DNA from: Mucilaginibacter sp.
GTDB taxonomy: Bacteria; Bacteroidota; Bacteroidia; Sphingobacteriales; Sphingobacteriaceae
Direction: 5' to 3'
DNA length: 41,740 bases
Assembly: GCF_025359345.1 (NCBI RefSeq)
Contig: NZ_JANYGQ010000006.1
Span: 1 to 41,740 of the forward strand
The first letter of the stretch is position 1; every line of letters begins with the position of its first letter. Below, one piece after another: positions 33,229 to 41,056 of this stretch. A program made the translations under genes and the position numbers. The notes under the pieces are model-generated. The model was given only the letters and a program-made list of their open reading frames with translations, did no database searches and was not told where the DNA came from.

Positions 33229-34389
33229 CTATTCAATATTCACGGGTACTAGTTTTAGTGTTCTTCCAAATATTTCCTTATGTAAAGCAGGATTGTTAAC
33301 TGTTTCTGATATTTTATTAATTGCTGATTTAGAACAAACAACTTTGTGGACATCCTTAATTGCATCGAATATTTCTAACCAGATATAGGCACTGAATGCT
33401 TTGTTAATCGGGTCAATTTTTGGATTTTCGACCTTAAAATTTGAGTCATTTACCCATTTTAGATATTTCATAACTTCTTTGAGTTGAATATTAGAAATAT
33501 TGTACTTAATCACCTTCTTGACTTCCGTTAGTAGTGTTGATAAGGAAATATGCTCTCTTGGTGCAGTAGTTTTTATTTCGCCGACTATTTTATAAAGCGG
33601 CTTACCTTCATCGTCCGAGATCTTCCCAATTTCACCAGCCGAAATAGCATTGAGAATAATGTTAAAAACGCCATTATCAGATTTATCTATTTCGATTTTA
33701 CTACTTGAAAGAATGTTTTCCTTGCCGTTGAATCCATAAATCCTATTGCTCTTAGGATTAATTATCAAAATTTCCCTAGGATTTATGTCGAAAATTTCTG
33801 GCATTAGCTTTGACCAAATTGCCATAAACTCCTTATTTTTTTCATTAGCCTTGACTTGAAGAAAGCGATTGAAATCTTGAGTTGTAATATTTGCTACCTC
33901 GTTTTTACTCGATGTTCTATATATTATTTCGCCTTTTTTTATTTTATAATCTAAAAAATCATTGATTGGAATCAAGACTTGGTTTTGCTTTTCAATTAGT
34001 AAGTAGTAGAATTTTCTAGTGCCGCTTTGGAAAAATTGTAAATCTATGCTGACTCCGACTTTAGTGATTTTTTCAAACTTTTGTGTTACAGAATTCAAAT
34101 CTATTTTGTTAAGTAATTCAAGATTTTTTGGATCGAGACCCACGTCTTCTAAAGTCCCATGTATTTTATCTTCTTTTATACCGAAAATAATAATGCCACC
34201 ATTCCCATTGCTAAAGGATAATATGTCCTTTCCAAGATTTCGCATCAAAATTTCAACTGGATCATTTAAACCATAAAAATTGAGTTCCAGTTTGTAGTCA
34301 TACAGATTATTTTCTTTGGGAAACAAACCATGATTTTTGAGGTCATTGATTGTTTGGTTAATATTTTCTTGAAGTTCTTTTAATGTCAT
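33229..34389 (-). CDS. AlbA_2 (Schlafen-type) ATP-binding-domain protein
   Basis: 386 aa. The N-terminal AlbA_2 signature is readable: YDYKLELNFYG (30-40), then LGKDILSFSNGNGGIIIFGI (52-71) with the typical Asn/Gly-rich turn. After the domain (~150) come long helical/basic segments with GEIIYRTSSKNEVANI and, from 285 on, an unassigned C-terminus. AlbA_2 proteins range from putative transcription regulators to Schlafen-like RNases acting in antiviral or accessory loci. This copy is AT-rich. A defence role is possible but not shown. Confidence 0.78.
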   Translation of the reverse strand: MTLKELQENINQTINDLKNHGLFPKENNLYDYKLELNFYGLNDPVEILMRNLGKDILSFSNGNGGIIIFGIKEDKIHGTLEDVGLDPKNLELLNKIDLNSVTQKFEKITKVGVSIDLQFFQSGTRKFYYLLIEKQNQVLIPINDFLDYKIKKGEIIYRTSSKNEVANITTQDFNRFLQVKANEKNKEFMAIWSKLMPEIFDINPREILIINPKSNRIYGFNGKENILSSSKIEIDKSDNGVFNIILNAISAGEIGKISDDEGKPLYKIVGEIKTTAPREHISLSTLLTEVKKVIKYNISNIQLKEVMKYLKWVNDSNFKVENPKIDPINKAFSAYIWLEIFDAIKDVHKVVCSKSAINKISETVNNPALHKEIFGRTLKLVPVNIE

Positions 34390-34473
34390 ATCTTTTAATT
34401 CGTCAAAATAATAACTGAGCTTAGAAGCCTTAGTTTTTACTGTTTTTATAGTGGATTAAGTCATACAAACTAA

Positions 34474-34671
34474 TTATTTCTTACAAACTCCACACGTTAA
34501 ACCATTCTTAGCGCACCTTTTACAATACTTGCAGTTCTTGCAGGCTCTGCAAGGCGTTTCGCCTTTGCAAGTCGCAAAGTTCTTTTTGTCTGAATTATTC
34601 GTCGGTTTGATGGAAGTATTGCCGACTAAAGTGCCCATGGCAAGCAAGGAAATTAGGATTAACTTTCTCAT
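34474..34671 (-). CDS. Small secreted Cys-rich peptide
   Basis: 65 aa. Residues 1-~20 are a signal peptide (MRKLILISLLAMGTLVGNTS). The mature C-terminal ~33 residues contain nine Cys: CKGETPC, RACKNCKYCKRC, and TCGVCKK, in repeated CxxC spacing. Such peptides may bind metals such as zinc or copper, or be held by disulfides. I recognise similar Cys-rich peptides in Bacteroidota but know no function. It lies 78 bp from the divergent small + strand gene. Confidence 0.65.
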   Translation of the reverse strand: MRKLILISLLAMGTLVGNTSIKPTNNSDKKNFATCKGETPCRACKNCKYCKRCAKNGLTCGVCKK

Positions 34672-34736
34672 TATGATTGGATTTGGTTTAGTAAACTTAA
34701 TGATAAAAAAATCAATAATTAGATAATGTAAGTTTA

Positions 34737-34744
34737 TACCTTCG
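34737..34744 (+). promoter_or_regulatory. -7 box (TACCTTCG) 4 nt before the 90-aa gene
   Basis: TACCTTCG differs from TAnnTTTG at one position. The ATG at 34749 is 4 nt after the box, consistent with a leaderless mRNA. Confidence 0.5.
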
Positions 34745-34748
34745 AAGT

Positions 34749-35021
34749 ATGGAAGAAAAATACGTTTTTAACGATGAAGCTTTTAATTTGCATTTTAATT
34801 GCCCATTAGTTGAGTTGGAGCAATTCATATATAAATCTGAAAAGTGGATAATTAATGCTCGGAAGCGTCCTTTTAGATTTCCAAAAGACGCAATATTTTA
34901 TAATGAACAGTATAGTACGTTGAAGGTGTTGGAATTGATTCTAAAACTTCGTAAAGGGTTTATTACCAGTGAACAATTCGACGAAAAAGTTAAAATTAAA
35001 AAAGTCAGTATAAGTAATTAG
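34749..35021 (+). CDS. Hypothetical 90-aa protein
   Basis: 90 aa, no signal or membrane segment. Charged, helical; visible patterns FNCPLVELEQFIYKSEKWI and VLELILKLRKGFITSEQF. No family recognised. Start codon lies 4 nt after a -7 box. It converges with the PBCV-adaptor lipoprotein gene (32 bp gap). Confidence 0.6.
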   Translation: MEEKYVFNDEAFNLHFNCPLVELEQFIYKSEKWIINARKRPFRFPKDAIFYNEQYSTLKVLELILKLRKGFITSEQFDEKVKIKKVSISN

Positions 35022-35053
35022 TAAATCAACATTGAGCATGACCGCAAAAATGC

Positions 35054-35527
35054 TTAATGCCTACCGCCTCTAGAACCTCTTCCACCCACATGTTTTGTGC
35101 TTCCTGACGGTGTACTTCTTTTGACATAAGTCTTATTACCATTTTTATTAATATAGTATTTCCCTCCACGAGAACCCGTTTGTATAGTGGCGTCATATCC
35201 ATTACCAGCCTTGTAACTCGTTTCGTAGGTGGAATATGAACTTGAATATTGTTTTGGATCGGCTCCAGGAATCAAGGTGACATTTGAATAGTTTAGCCAA
35301 AACCAATCCGAATATGAATGATACCTTGCTTGGATGAACCCGTTTCTCGGTTGTCCTTTTAGCAATAAGACGGTCCCCACTGGCACGTTATAGGCTAATT
35401 GGGTAGCTTCATAATCAGAGTACAAATCTGTTGGTTGAACTGATGAAGCAATATAATATGTATTGCAACTAGAAGTGCTTATCCAAATCAGGAAAGCAAA
35501 ACTGCATATGTGAATTAATCTCTTCAT
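35054..35527 (-). CDS. Lipoprotein with a PBCV-type basic adaptor motif
   Basis: 157 aa from ATG 35527 (an earlier in-frame ATG at 35578 would precede the signal peptide). Lipobox STSSC (Cys21). Residues ~30-95 form an SH3-like or beta-rich region (YNVPVGTVLLLKG, WFWLNYSNVTLIPG). A motif at ~120-137, SRGGKYYINKNGNKTYVKR, matches the PBCV-specific basic adaptor repeat (GxRGGKYYIN..G.K.Y.KR) known from chloroviruses and found in many bacterial proteins. The tail is Gly/Arg-rich. The motif is basic and could bind nucleic acid or anionic polymers. Function unknown. Confidence 0.75.
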   Translation of the reverse strand: MKRLIHICSFAFLIWISTSSCNTYYIASSVQPTDLYSDYEATQLAYNVPVGTVLLLKGQPRNGFIQARYHSYSDWFWLNYSNVTLIPGADPKQYSSSYSTYETSYKAGNGYDATIQTGSRGGKYYINKNGNKTYVKRSTPSGSTKHVGGRGSRGGRH

Positions 35528-35893
35528 TGTATGGAGGTTAGGCTTTCTCAAAGCTAATAAAACAATTTGTATTATCAAGTTCTACAACTCGGTAAGTCCT
35601 AAATGCAAGTTTGGTGCAGGTAATTTTATTACCGATAAATTTAAGACAGTTACATATCAGGGTTTAACCCCTAAAAATTTAGAGTCTTTAAACATTACCA
35701 AACAACAGTATTTTTTAAAATAGCATTATATATCCCTGACAAATTAATGCCTTTTATAAATAAGGACATTTATAAAATATTATAGGACTGGTCAAGAAAA
35801 TGTCCTTGTATAGTCCAATTTCGTTGGCTACCGGGTATTTATTCGAATAGCTTTAAGGTCATTTTAGATTTTTAATACAGAAACTGAATCTGT
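35528..35893. other. 366-bp intergenic region, no gene
   Basis: AT-rich. Contains copy 2 of the 41-bp repeat (35655-35695) and a short direct repeat of ATTTATAAA-like sequence at 35752-35780. No coding frame is visible. It ends at the -7 box of the XRE gene. Confidence 0.6.
35655..35695. repeat. Copy 2 of the 41-bp imperfect direct repeat
   Basis: Partner of 33161-33201 (34 of 41 identical). Same orientation. Confidence 0.65.
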
Positions 35894-35901
35894 TACATTT
35901 G
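35894..35901 (+). promoter_or_regulatory. -7 box (TACATTTG) 4 nt before the XRE gene
   Basis: Exact TAnnTTTG match; the ATG at 35906 follows after CTTC. A leaderless transcript is likely. Confidence 0.6.
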
Positions 35902-35905
35902 CTTC

Positions 35906-36118
35906 ATGAGCGATCTTAACAAGCTTGTAGGTTCTAAAATCAAGCAGAAACGACTTGAACTCGGAGTTACACAAAGTGAACTCGGTCAGATATTGCGCTG
36001 CACTCAACAAATGATTCAAAACTATGAAGTTGCTTACTGCGCTATGCCAATTTCGATTCTAAATGACTACACGAAACTTTGCAAAGTACCTCTCGATTGG
36101 TTCTTTGAAGATGAGTGA
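35906..36118 (+). CDS. XRE-family HTH regulator
   Basis: 70 aa. Lambda-repressor-like HTH_3 motif: VGSKIKQKRLELGVTQSELG (8-27), then QILRCTQQMIQNYEVAYCAM; C-terminal LCKVPLDWFFED closes the domain. It has no dimerisation or sensory part. It binds DNA, possibly its own promoter. It precedes the 62-aa and S1/P1 nuclease genes on the same strand. Common in mobile elements. Confidence 0.85.
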   Translation: MSDLNKLVGSKIKQKRLELGVTQSELGQILRCTQQMIQNYEVAYCAMPISILNDYTKLCKVPLDWFFEDE

Positions 36119-36232
36119 TAAGGTGTTCTAAATGCCACTCAACCTTATTATCTAAAAGGGGACACTTCGAGTCAACCATATATTTCAACATTAGTAACTT
36201 AGTTAAGTTCCCGTTTTAAATAGTTATTAGGC

Positions 36233-36240
36233 TATCTTTG
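36233..36240 (+). promoter_or_regulatory. -7 box (TATCTTTG) 3 nt before the 62-aa gene
   Basis: Exact TAnnTTTG match. The ATG at 36244 follows after GAT. An in-frame TTG at 36238 lies inside the box and is not the start. Confidence 0.6.
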
Positions 36241-36243
36241 GAT

Positions 36244-36432
36244 ATGAAAGAGCCTACGGAGTATGAGATGTTACTAACGGATGAAGTTGGTCTCTTGGAA
36301 GATATTGCTGAAGTTAAATCATTACTTCGCGGTCACCAATATGAATTAAGAAAAGTTCGGAAAGCGTTACTAAAGTATAAATTACTCTCAGTTGTACACA
36401 TTAGTGACAAGTTGGAGAAAGTAGAAAATTAA
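36244..36432 (+). CDS. Small helical protein, 62 aa, unknown
   Basis: 62 aa, acidic N-terminus then basic helical part (IAEVKSLLRGHQYELRKVRK), probably a coiled coil. No signal peptide. I do not recognise it. The close -7 box supports expression from the ATG at 36244. The nuclease gene begins 21 bp after the stop, with its own -7 box. Confidence 0.55.
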   Translation: MKEPTEYEMLLTDEVGLLEDIAEVKSLLRGHQYELRKVRKALLKYKLLSVVHISDKLEKVEN

Positions 36433-36441
36433 GTAAATCTG

Positions 36442-36449
36442 TACATTCG
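36442..36449 (+). promoter_or_regulatory. -7 box (TACATTCG) 4 nt before the S1/P1 nuclease gene
   Basis: One mismatch from TAnnTTTG; ATG at 36454 after ACTC. Same close spacing as in the three neighbouring genes. Confidence 0.5.
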
Positions 36450-36453
36450 ACTC

Positions 36454-37581
36454 ATGAAGAAATACCACATCCTATCACCGTTACTTATTGTCGCAATAGC
36501 ATTAATCTCATGGGGCGCTGTCGGTCATAGAACCGTTGCTGCTGTTGCCGAAAGGCATTTACTTCCCAAGTCTGGCAGATTTGTTTCGGCCTTTTTAAAC
36601 GGGCAACAAATGACGGATGTAAGTAGTTGGGCCGATGAAGTGCGCGGACAGCAACAATATAAGCATACAGCCTCTTGGCACTTCCTTAATCTGCCTTTGG
36701 GATTGGGACACGATGAGTTTGTCAAATATATTGGAGGTTTGAACAATGACAATATCTATACCGCTATCTTAAAATCTGAAGAAACGATTAAAGACAATAC
36801 AGCAAATGTAACTGCCAGGGAAGATGCTCTAAAGTTCCTCATTCACCTTGTGGGCGACGCTCACCAGCCAATGCATGTTTCCCGTAGGGAAGATAAGGGA
36901 GGCAATACGATTCAAGTGAGATTCGATGGCAAGGGAACTAACTTACATTCTCTTTGGGATAGTAAGTTGATTGAACATGAGCAATTAAGTGATGCTGATT
37001 TAACCGCTGCTTGTGATAAAGCAAAACCTCAAGAAGTTAAAGATTGGCAAAGCGTTGATCCAATGGTTTGGCTGTGGGAAAGCTATCAGATAAGCAGTGA
37101 ACTTTATAAGGAGGCCGAAGTAAGTAGTAACATAGACGAAGCTTATTATAATAAATGGATTCCAATCATCCATAAACGTATCAACCAGGCGGGGATTAGG
37201 TTAGCCGGTGAATTGAATCGAATATTTAAAAACGAGCGAATTAAGATTACTAAGGTAGTATTATCACCTCCACCACCAATTAATGAACCTCCTGTTCCAC
37301 CAATGCCTGTTCAACTTAAAGAAGTAAAAGACTTCATTGGTCAGAATGTAAAGGTTGAGGGTAAAGTTTATGGGACGAAGGATATGGGTAGCATGGTATT
37401 AGTAAATGTTGGTGCAGCCTATCCCAATCAGCTTCTAACTGTTGTTTTAAAAGGGGATGCAAAAACAATAGCTTCTAAGATAGTTGGTAAAACTATTGTA
37501 GTTAGTGGCACAGTGGGAGACTATAAAGGCAAACCTGAGATCATAATAACAAACCCTGACCAGTTACTTGGCATACACTAA
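36454..37581 (+). CDS. S1/P1-type nuclease with C-terminal OB-like domain
   Basis: 375 aa. Signal peptide residues 1-19, so that Trp20 becomes the mature N-terminus as in P1 nuclease. All nine zinc ligands can be placed by spacing: W20, H25, D61, H76, H131, D135, H141, H165 and D169 (WGAVGH, SSWAD, HLVGDAHQPMH, HSLWD). The S1/P1 part ends near 265, followed by a Pro-rich linker (SPPPPINEPPVPPMP) and a ~75-residue beta domain (VKDFIGQNVKVEGKV, IVVSGTVGDYKGKPEIII), which looks like an OB fold of tower/nucleic-acid binding type. Secreted or periplasmic single-strand nuclease and 3'-nucleotidase. The added domain could bind its nucleic acid substrate. Confidence 0.92.
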   Translation: MKKYHILSPLLIVAIALISWGAVGHRTVAAVAERHLLPKSGRFVSAFLNGQQMTDVSSWADEVRGQQQYKHTASWHFLNLPLGLGHDEFVKYIGGLNNDNIYTAILKSEETIKDNTANVTAREDALKFLIHLVGDAHQPMHVSRREDKGGNTIQVRFDGKGTNLHSLWDSKLIEHEQLSDADLTAACDKAKPQEVKDWQSVDPMVWLWESYQISSELYKEAEVSSNIDEAYYNKWIPIIHKRINQAGIRLAGELNRIFKNERIKITKVVLSPPPPINEPPVPPMPVQLKEVKDFIGQNVKVEGKVYGTKDMGSMVLVNVGAAYPNQLLTVVLKGDAKTIASKIVGKTIVVSGTVGDYKGKPEIIITNPDQLLGIH

Positions 37582-37619
37582 TCCAGCCAGGCATAAAATT
37601 TATTATACTTGCAAACAGA

Positions 37620-37877
37620 ATGAGAAACTTTAAAGTTGAAGCCGAAGGTGCAAAGTTTGAATTTATAAGTATGCATGTTAGGGAAGTCAAAGCGTTCCAG
37701 GTCTATGTGATCCATGAAGGAGTTAGACGTCGCTTTCATATGCAGCGAGATGTCGTTGGAGACTTTAAAATTACCAATAAAGATCACTGTCCAACGGAAT
37801 ACCATAAGGCGGAAGAACTGCTCAGTAAAGCCATCAAAATATATGGTAATAAGAGTGAACGCGAGGTAGTTCAATAA
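37620..37877 (+). CDS. Hypothetical 85-aa protein
   Basis: 85 aa, strand-rich (FKVEAEGAKFEFISMHVRE, FQVYVIHEGVRRRFHMQR) with a C-terminal helix. No signal or membrane helix. Family not recognised. A TATACTTG box (37604-37611) lies 8 nt upstream. It converges with the 160-aa minus strand gene, and the two ends share a hairpin. Confidence 0.55.
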   Translation: MRNFKVEAEGAKFEFISMHVREVKAFQVYVIHEGVRRRFHMQRDVVGDFKITNKDHCPTEYHKAEELLSKAIKIYGNKSEREVVQ

Positions 37878-37904
37878 ACGCCAGGCTGATTAAGCCTAGC
37901 GTTT
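37876..37904. terminator. Bidirectional hairpin at convergent gene ends
   Basis: AAACGCCAGGCT (37876-37887) pairs with AGCCTAGCGTTT (37893-37904) with one mismatch, loop 5 nt. It overlaps both stop codons. T tracts are short. Confidence 0.65.
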
Positions 37905-38385
37905 AACTTTGGTAAGTGATTGAATAAATCGATGTTGATTCGCTCAACTCAATAGAGATAATATTGTTACTATTGAGAGGCTTGGGATGCTTAAAAATGA
38001 GCACGTTTCCAAATGACTCCAGTAACTCAAACGCTTCGGTTATGAGGTAAACAGTTAACTCGGGGTTCACCTGCCCTCTTACGAAGCCATATGAAGTCGT
38101 TTTTACAGTAGGAGTTACAAGTTCATAACCAAAGAAATCAGTAAAGGGTCTACTTTGAATTATCTTATTTGCAATTGAGGCCGCATACATTCCTTCAAGT
38201 CTTTGCATGATTTTCATTTGGTCAATTTGGCTTGCTTGATGACCTATTGGAATGTTTAGGAATGATAACTGATAATTATACTCAGTAAAGTAGTCATTGT
38301 AAAATTGCTCAACTTGGTAGTAAGTTAGGTCCTGCTGTGAAGAAATTACCACCTTATGTGATAATTGTATTGTTTTATGTGTCAT
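37903..38385 (-). CDS. Hypothetical 160-aa protein downstream of the methylase-like gene
   Basis: 160 aa, soluble, alpha/beta. Patterns such as QVEQFYNDYFTEYNYQLSFL, QRLEGMYAASIANKIIQSRP and LTVYLITEAFELLESFGN. I do not recognise it. The gene begins 51 bp after the methylase-like gene on the same strand, so the two may form an operon. Likely an element-associated accessory protein (inference). Confidence 0.6.
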   Translation of the reverse strand: MTHKTIQLSHKVVISSQQDLTYYQVEQFYNDYFTEYNYQLSFLNIPIGHQASQIDQMKIMQRLEGMYAASIANKIIQSRPFTDFFGYELVTPTVKTTSYGFVRGQVNPELTVYLITEAFELLESFGNVLIFKHPKPLNSNNIISIELSESTSIYSITYQS

Positions 38386-38436
38386 AAGGATAAGTTTTTA
38401 CAAAGCTAGTAAACATTTGAACTTCGAAATGATGTT

Positions 38437-39168
38437 TTAAAACAAAGTTCCTTGTATGCCATTGATGGGATGTGACGCTCTCACAGGGTGAAACGCAGTA
38501 GAAAATGCTGGTTTAGGTTTCGCAACTTGATTAGGCTTTAGCCAAATATAACTTAACAAAGGTTCTGTGAATTCAATGTAGTAGGGCATTTGGTAACCAT
38601 CAACAATGGTAGTATTAACACTGTAGCCAGTGTAAAACTCGTTGCTAAGGGTGTTCATGTGCGCTACTTCCCCTTTTAAAGAATTAAGGAGCATGTTAAC
38701 CAGGGCCATTTTACAACATGTATTATCGAGGTCAGCACCATAAAACTTTGAATGACGGTTTTGCTTTGCAGCGGCTAATAACATCCTACCGGAGCCGCAT
38801 GCAGGGTCACAAATGGTTTCACGATTTTCAATTCCTTCGCCGATAGTCATTGCCGAAATCATCCCGCATATAGGCTCCGGGGTGAAGTATTGTCCGTTGT
38901 GACCATTAGATATTGCTTGCATATAAAGTTCCCCCAAAGGGTCGGAAAACCCTTCTGACAGGTCACCTATGATAGTTATCAAGGTGGTAAGTTGAGTGAT
39001 TTTTGGGTGTGTTTTGTAGGCTTCAAAATTTCCGTTTTGCTCGTCCTGGTCAGCACACATTTTAAAAGGTAAGAGTGTCCAGTTAAGTAGGTCAGCGAAT
39101 GCAGAATGTAAGTTTTGTCCATGGGCGAAGCGTTCAAACTCTTTGAGTAGTTGTTTGATATCAGTCAT
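38437..39168 (-). CDS. N-6 adenine methylase-like protein lacking the NPPY motif
   Basis: 243 aa from ATG 39168 (an ATG at 39225 adds 19 residues). The SAM-binding part is intact: GQYFTP (92-97), motif I DPACGSG (121-127), and FYGADLD (142-148). The region after it, where N6-methylases have (N/D/S)PP(Y/F/W), contains no such motif. It ends with VAHMNTLSNEFYTGYS and a short tail. It likely binds SAM but may not methylate, unless a partner provides the active site. Similar short methylases occur in Bacteroidota conjugative elements (by memory). The next gene lies 51 bp downstream. Confidence 0.75.
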   Translation of the reverse strand: MTDIKQLLKEFERFAHGQNLHSAFADLLNWTLLPFKMCADQDEQNGNFEAYKTHPKITQLTTLITIIGDLSEGFSDPLGELYMQAISNGHNGQYFTPEPICGMISAMTIGEGIENRETICDPACGSGRMLLAAAKQNRHSKFYGADLDNTCCKMALVNMLLNSLKGEVAHMNTLSNEFYTGYSVNTTIVDGYQMPYYIEFTEPLLSYIWLKPNQVAKPKPAFSTAFHPVRASHPINGIQGTLF

Positions 39169-39245
39169 TGCAGTAAGTTTAATTCGAGTGAATTCTCGAA
39201 CAGACGAACTGCTGAACAGCAGCACTAAAGCAAGTTGGAGATTGA

Positions 39246-39282
39246 GATAATGCGGAGGCTCCCGGGAGGGAAACCCATTATC
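39246..39282. repeat. Inverted-repeat hairpin with internal palindrome upstream of the methylase-like gene
   Basis: GATAATG (39246-39252) pairs with CATTATC (39276-39282), with CTCCCGGGAG (39259-39268) inside as a perfect 10-bp palindrome. No T tract, so a regulatory or recombination site is more likely than a terminator. Confidence 0.6.
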
Positions 39283-39384
39283 GAGATCCTATCTTGCAAC
39301 GAAGTGATATTGTGCTGATGGATCAGCTAACTTTGTGGAGAGAATTGACATATCGGAAGCTTGCACTAAAGATTTGTTTTTAGA

Positions 39385-40167
39385 CTATTCTTGAGATTTA
39401 TACGGTTTATAAACCTTATTAAGATGAATGACGTATTTTCGAGCGTCGAGCTTTAGATTTGATGGGTTGATGATAAGCTCCTCAAATTTAGGTTTAAGTC
39501 CTCTGTCAATAAACATCATTGCTGTTTTTAATTTATCTTCGTCAGATGCCTTTATACCAAAGATTATTTTCGATATTATTGATAAGTTTATAGGTAGAAA
39601 TATATGCTTGAGGTCGCCACTTAATGTATACCCCTCTTCGTTTTGATTTTTTTCATTATAAATTATGATCAATCTAACTTCTTGCTCATGTTTCCATACT
39701 GATGACTTATGAGTTAGAAAGACAGGACCGAATTCATTTTTCGGTTGGATGAATTTATTTCGAAGCTTTACTAAGCTATCTGAGTAATGTACAAAGAGAG
39801 GTCCTCCTAAAAGCCTGTGTTTCTTAAAATCCACTTCGAAACAAACCTCTTGGTGATTATTTGAGTAATATGCCCACATTAAATATGAATTTAAATCTTT
39901 GTATGTTTTGCTAAAACAGCATAAATAGAAAGATGAGGTTATCTTATTGTAAAGCTTCTTTACTTCTTCATGCTGCACAGTGTCATTATTGATAATTTTC
40001 CAACCAGGATGAGGTAAGGGGAGCAAATAAACGCTATTATCTAAAGGATCATTTAATTCGGAAACGGAAGTGAATCTTAAAGATTTGTTTTCTATAGTTC
40101 TCCATAATCCATTAAATGAAATGTATCGATAAGCTTTATCAAAGTGGGTTTCATCTTGTCTATTCAT
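39385..40167 (-). CDS. DUF2971 protein
   Basis: 260 aa. The DUF2971 pattern is present: YISFNGLWRTIENKSLRF, VSELNDPLDN, FYLCCFSKTYKDLNSYLMWA, CFEVDFKKHRL and KHEQEVRLIIIY. Members are uncharacterised and often found in accessory or defence loci. No signal peptide. The C-terminus has LKHIFLPINLSIISKIIFGI. It follows the HNH gene by 58 bp on the same strand, so they may be cotranscribed. Confidence 0.8.
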   Translation of the reverse strand: MNRQDETHFDKAYRYISFNGLWRTIENKSLRFTSVSELNDPLDNSVYLLPLPHPGWKIINNDTVQHEEVKKLYNKITSSFYLCCFSKTYKDLNSYLMWAYYSNNHQEVCFEVDFKKHRLLGGPLFVHYSDSLVKLRNKFIQPKNEFGPVFLTHKSSVWKHEQEVRLIIIYNEKNQNEEGYTLSGDLKHIFLPINLSIISKIIFGIKASDEDKLKTAMMFIDRGLKPKFEELIINPSNLKLDARKYVIHLNKVYKPYKSQE

Positions 40168-40225
40168 AAGTCTAGTGTATGAAAAAATTTATTGTTAATG
40201 ATAGTAGCTTGTCAATTGGAATATG

Positions 40226-41056
40226 TTATTTCGTTACCCGATAGGGATGTCCACCGCATTCAAAACAAATGCCGCCCTGTACATGAACATACTCTGGAAA
40301 CCAACCAGCGCCCTTACAACGACCGCAAATAGTATATGATACAGAATGCAAAACTCCTTTAGACTCCGAATAGACATTTACTTTATTGTTTTGATGGAAC
40401 TCCCAATGGCACCAATTACACAAAGTTGTTAAATCTTTCTCTTCGTACTCCCACGGTAATCTCCCAACTATGTAGTGTTTATGATGGGCGTGTAAATGAT
40501 AGGGTTTATCCGCAACTACTATTATATTAGGCTCTGTCGGCCCACCAGGCCACCATATATGAATTTTTTTATCCTTATAATAATCTTGATTATATTCTTC
40601 ATCTATCCAATAGTGCCCAGTCCAATTGTCGATTGATATATCAAAATCATTTTTCTGTTTAGATTCTGTCGGTCCCTTCCCGCAATTGGAACAGCGGTAA
40701 CCATCTTTTTTTAGAATTCTGTTCCTAAAGTCCCACCATTCTTGTGTTTCTAATAAAACGTGATAGGGTATATCTGCCGTTTTAAAATCGTTCTTTTCTA
40801 GTACATGTTCGTAACTTGGCTTAGCAAATTCTTTTATAAGTTCTTCTCGTTTTTCCTCTTCATAAACCTCTTTAAGTTCTGCATCGAACTCTTTCATTGT
40901 CATTCCTATGAAGCGAATAGGATCACAGAACGTATTTACATTCATTTCTTTTTTGCAACAGGATGTCTTTATGAAATAGTCGCCTTCAGGTAATGAGTTA
41001 TAAAGTTTTAAATCACTTTGGTTAAACGGAGAATTGCAATAGGGACAGCTTGACAT
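40226..41056 (-). CDS. HNH endonuclease with N- and C-terminal zinc ribbons
   Basis: 276 aa. N-terminal zinc ribbon: C4xxC7 with C33-C34. A middle ribbon C122xxC125. HNH motif around residues 188-221: LHAHHKHYIVGR, LTTLCNWCHWEFH, with H191/H192 as the catalytic pair and C213xxC216, H217 and H221. C-terminal ribbon C244xxC247 and C264xxC267. Three zinc sites and the HNH core fit a DNA endonuclease, but its target is unknown. It can act in restriction or mobility. Upstream on its strand lies the structured non-coding region. Confidence 0.82.
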   Translation of the reverse strand: MSSCPYCNSPFNQSDLKLYNSLPEGDYFIKTSCCKKEMNVNTFCDPIRFIGMTMKEFDAELKEVYEEEKREELIKEFAKPSYEHVLEKNDFKTADIPYHVLLETQEWWDFRNRILKKDGYRCSNCGKGPTESKQKNDFDISIDNWTGHYWIDEEYNQDYYKDKKIHIWWPGGPTEPNIIVVADKPYHLHAHHKHYIVGRLPWEYEEKDLTTLCNWCHWEFHQNNKVNVYSESKGVLHSVSYTICGRCKGAGWFPEYVHVQGGICFECGGHPYRVTK

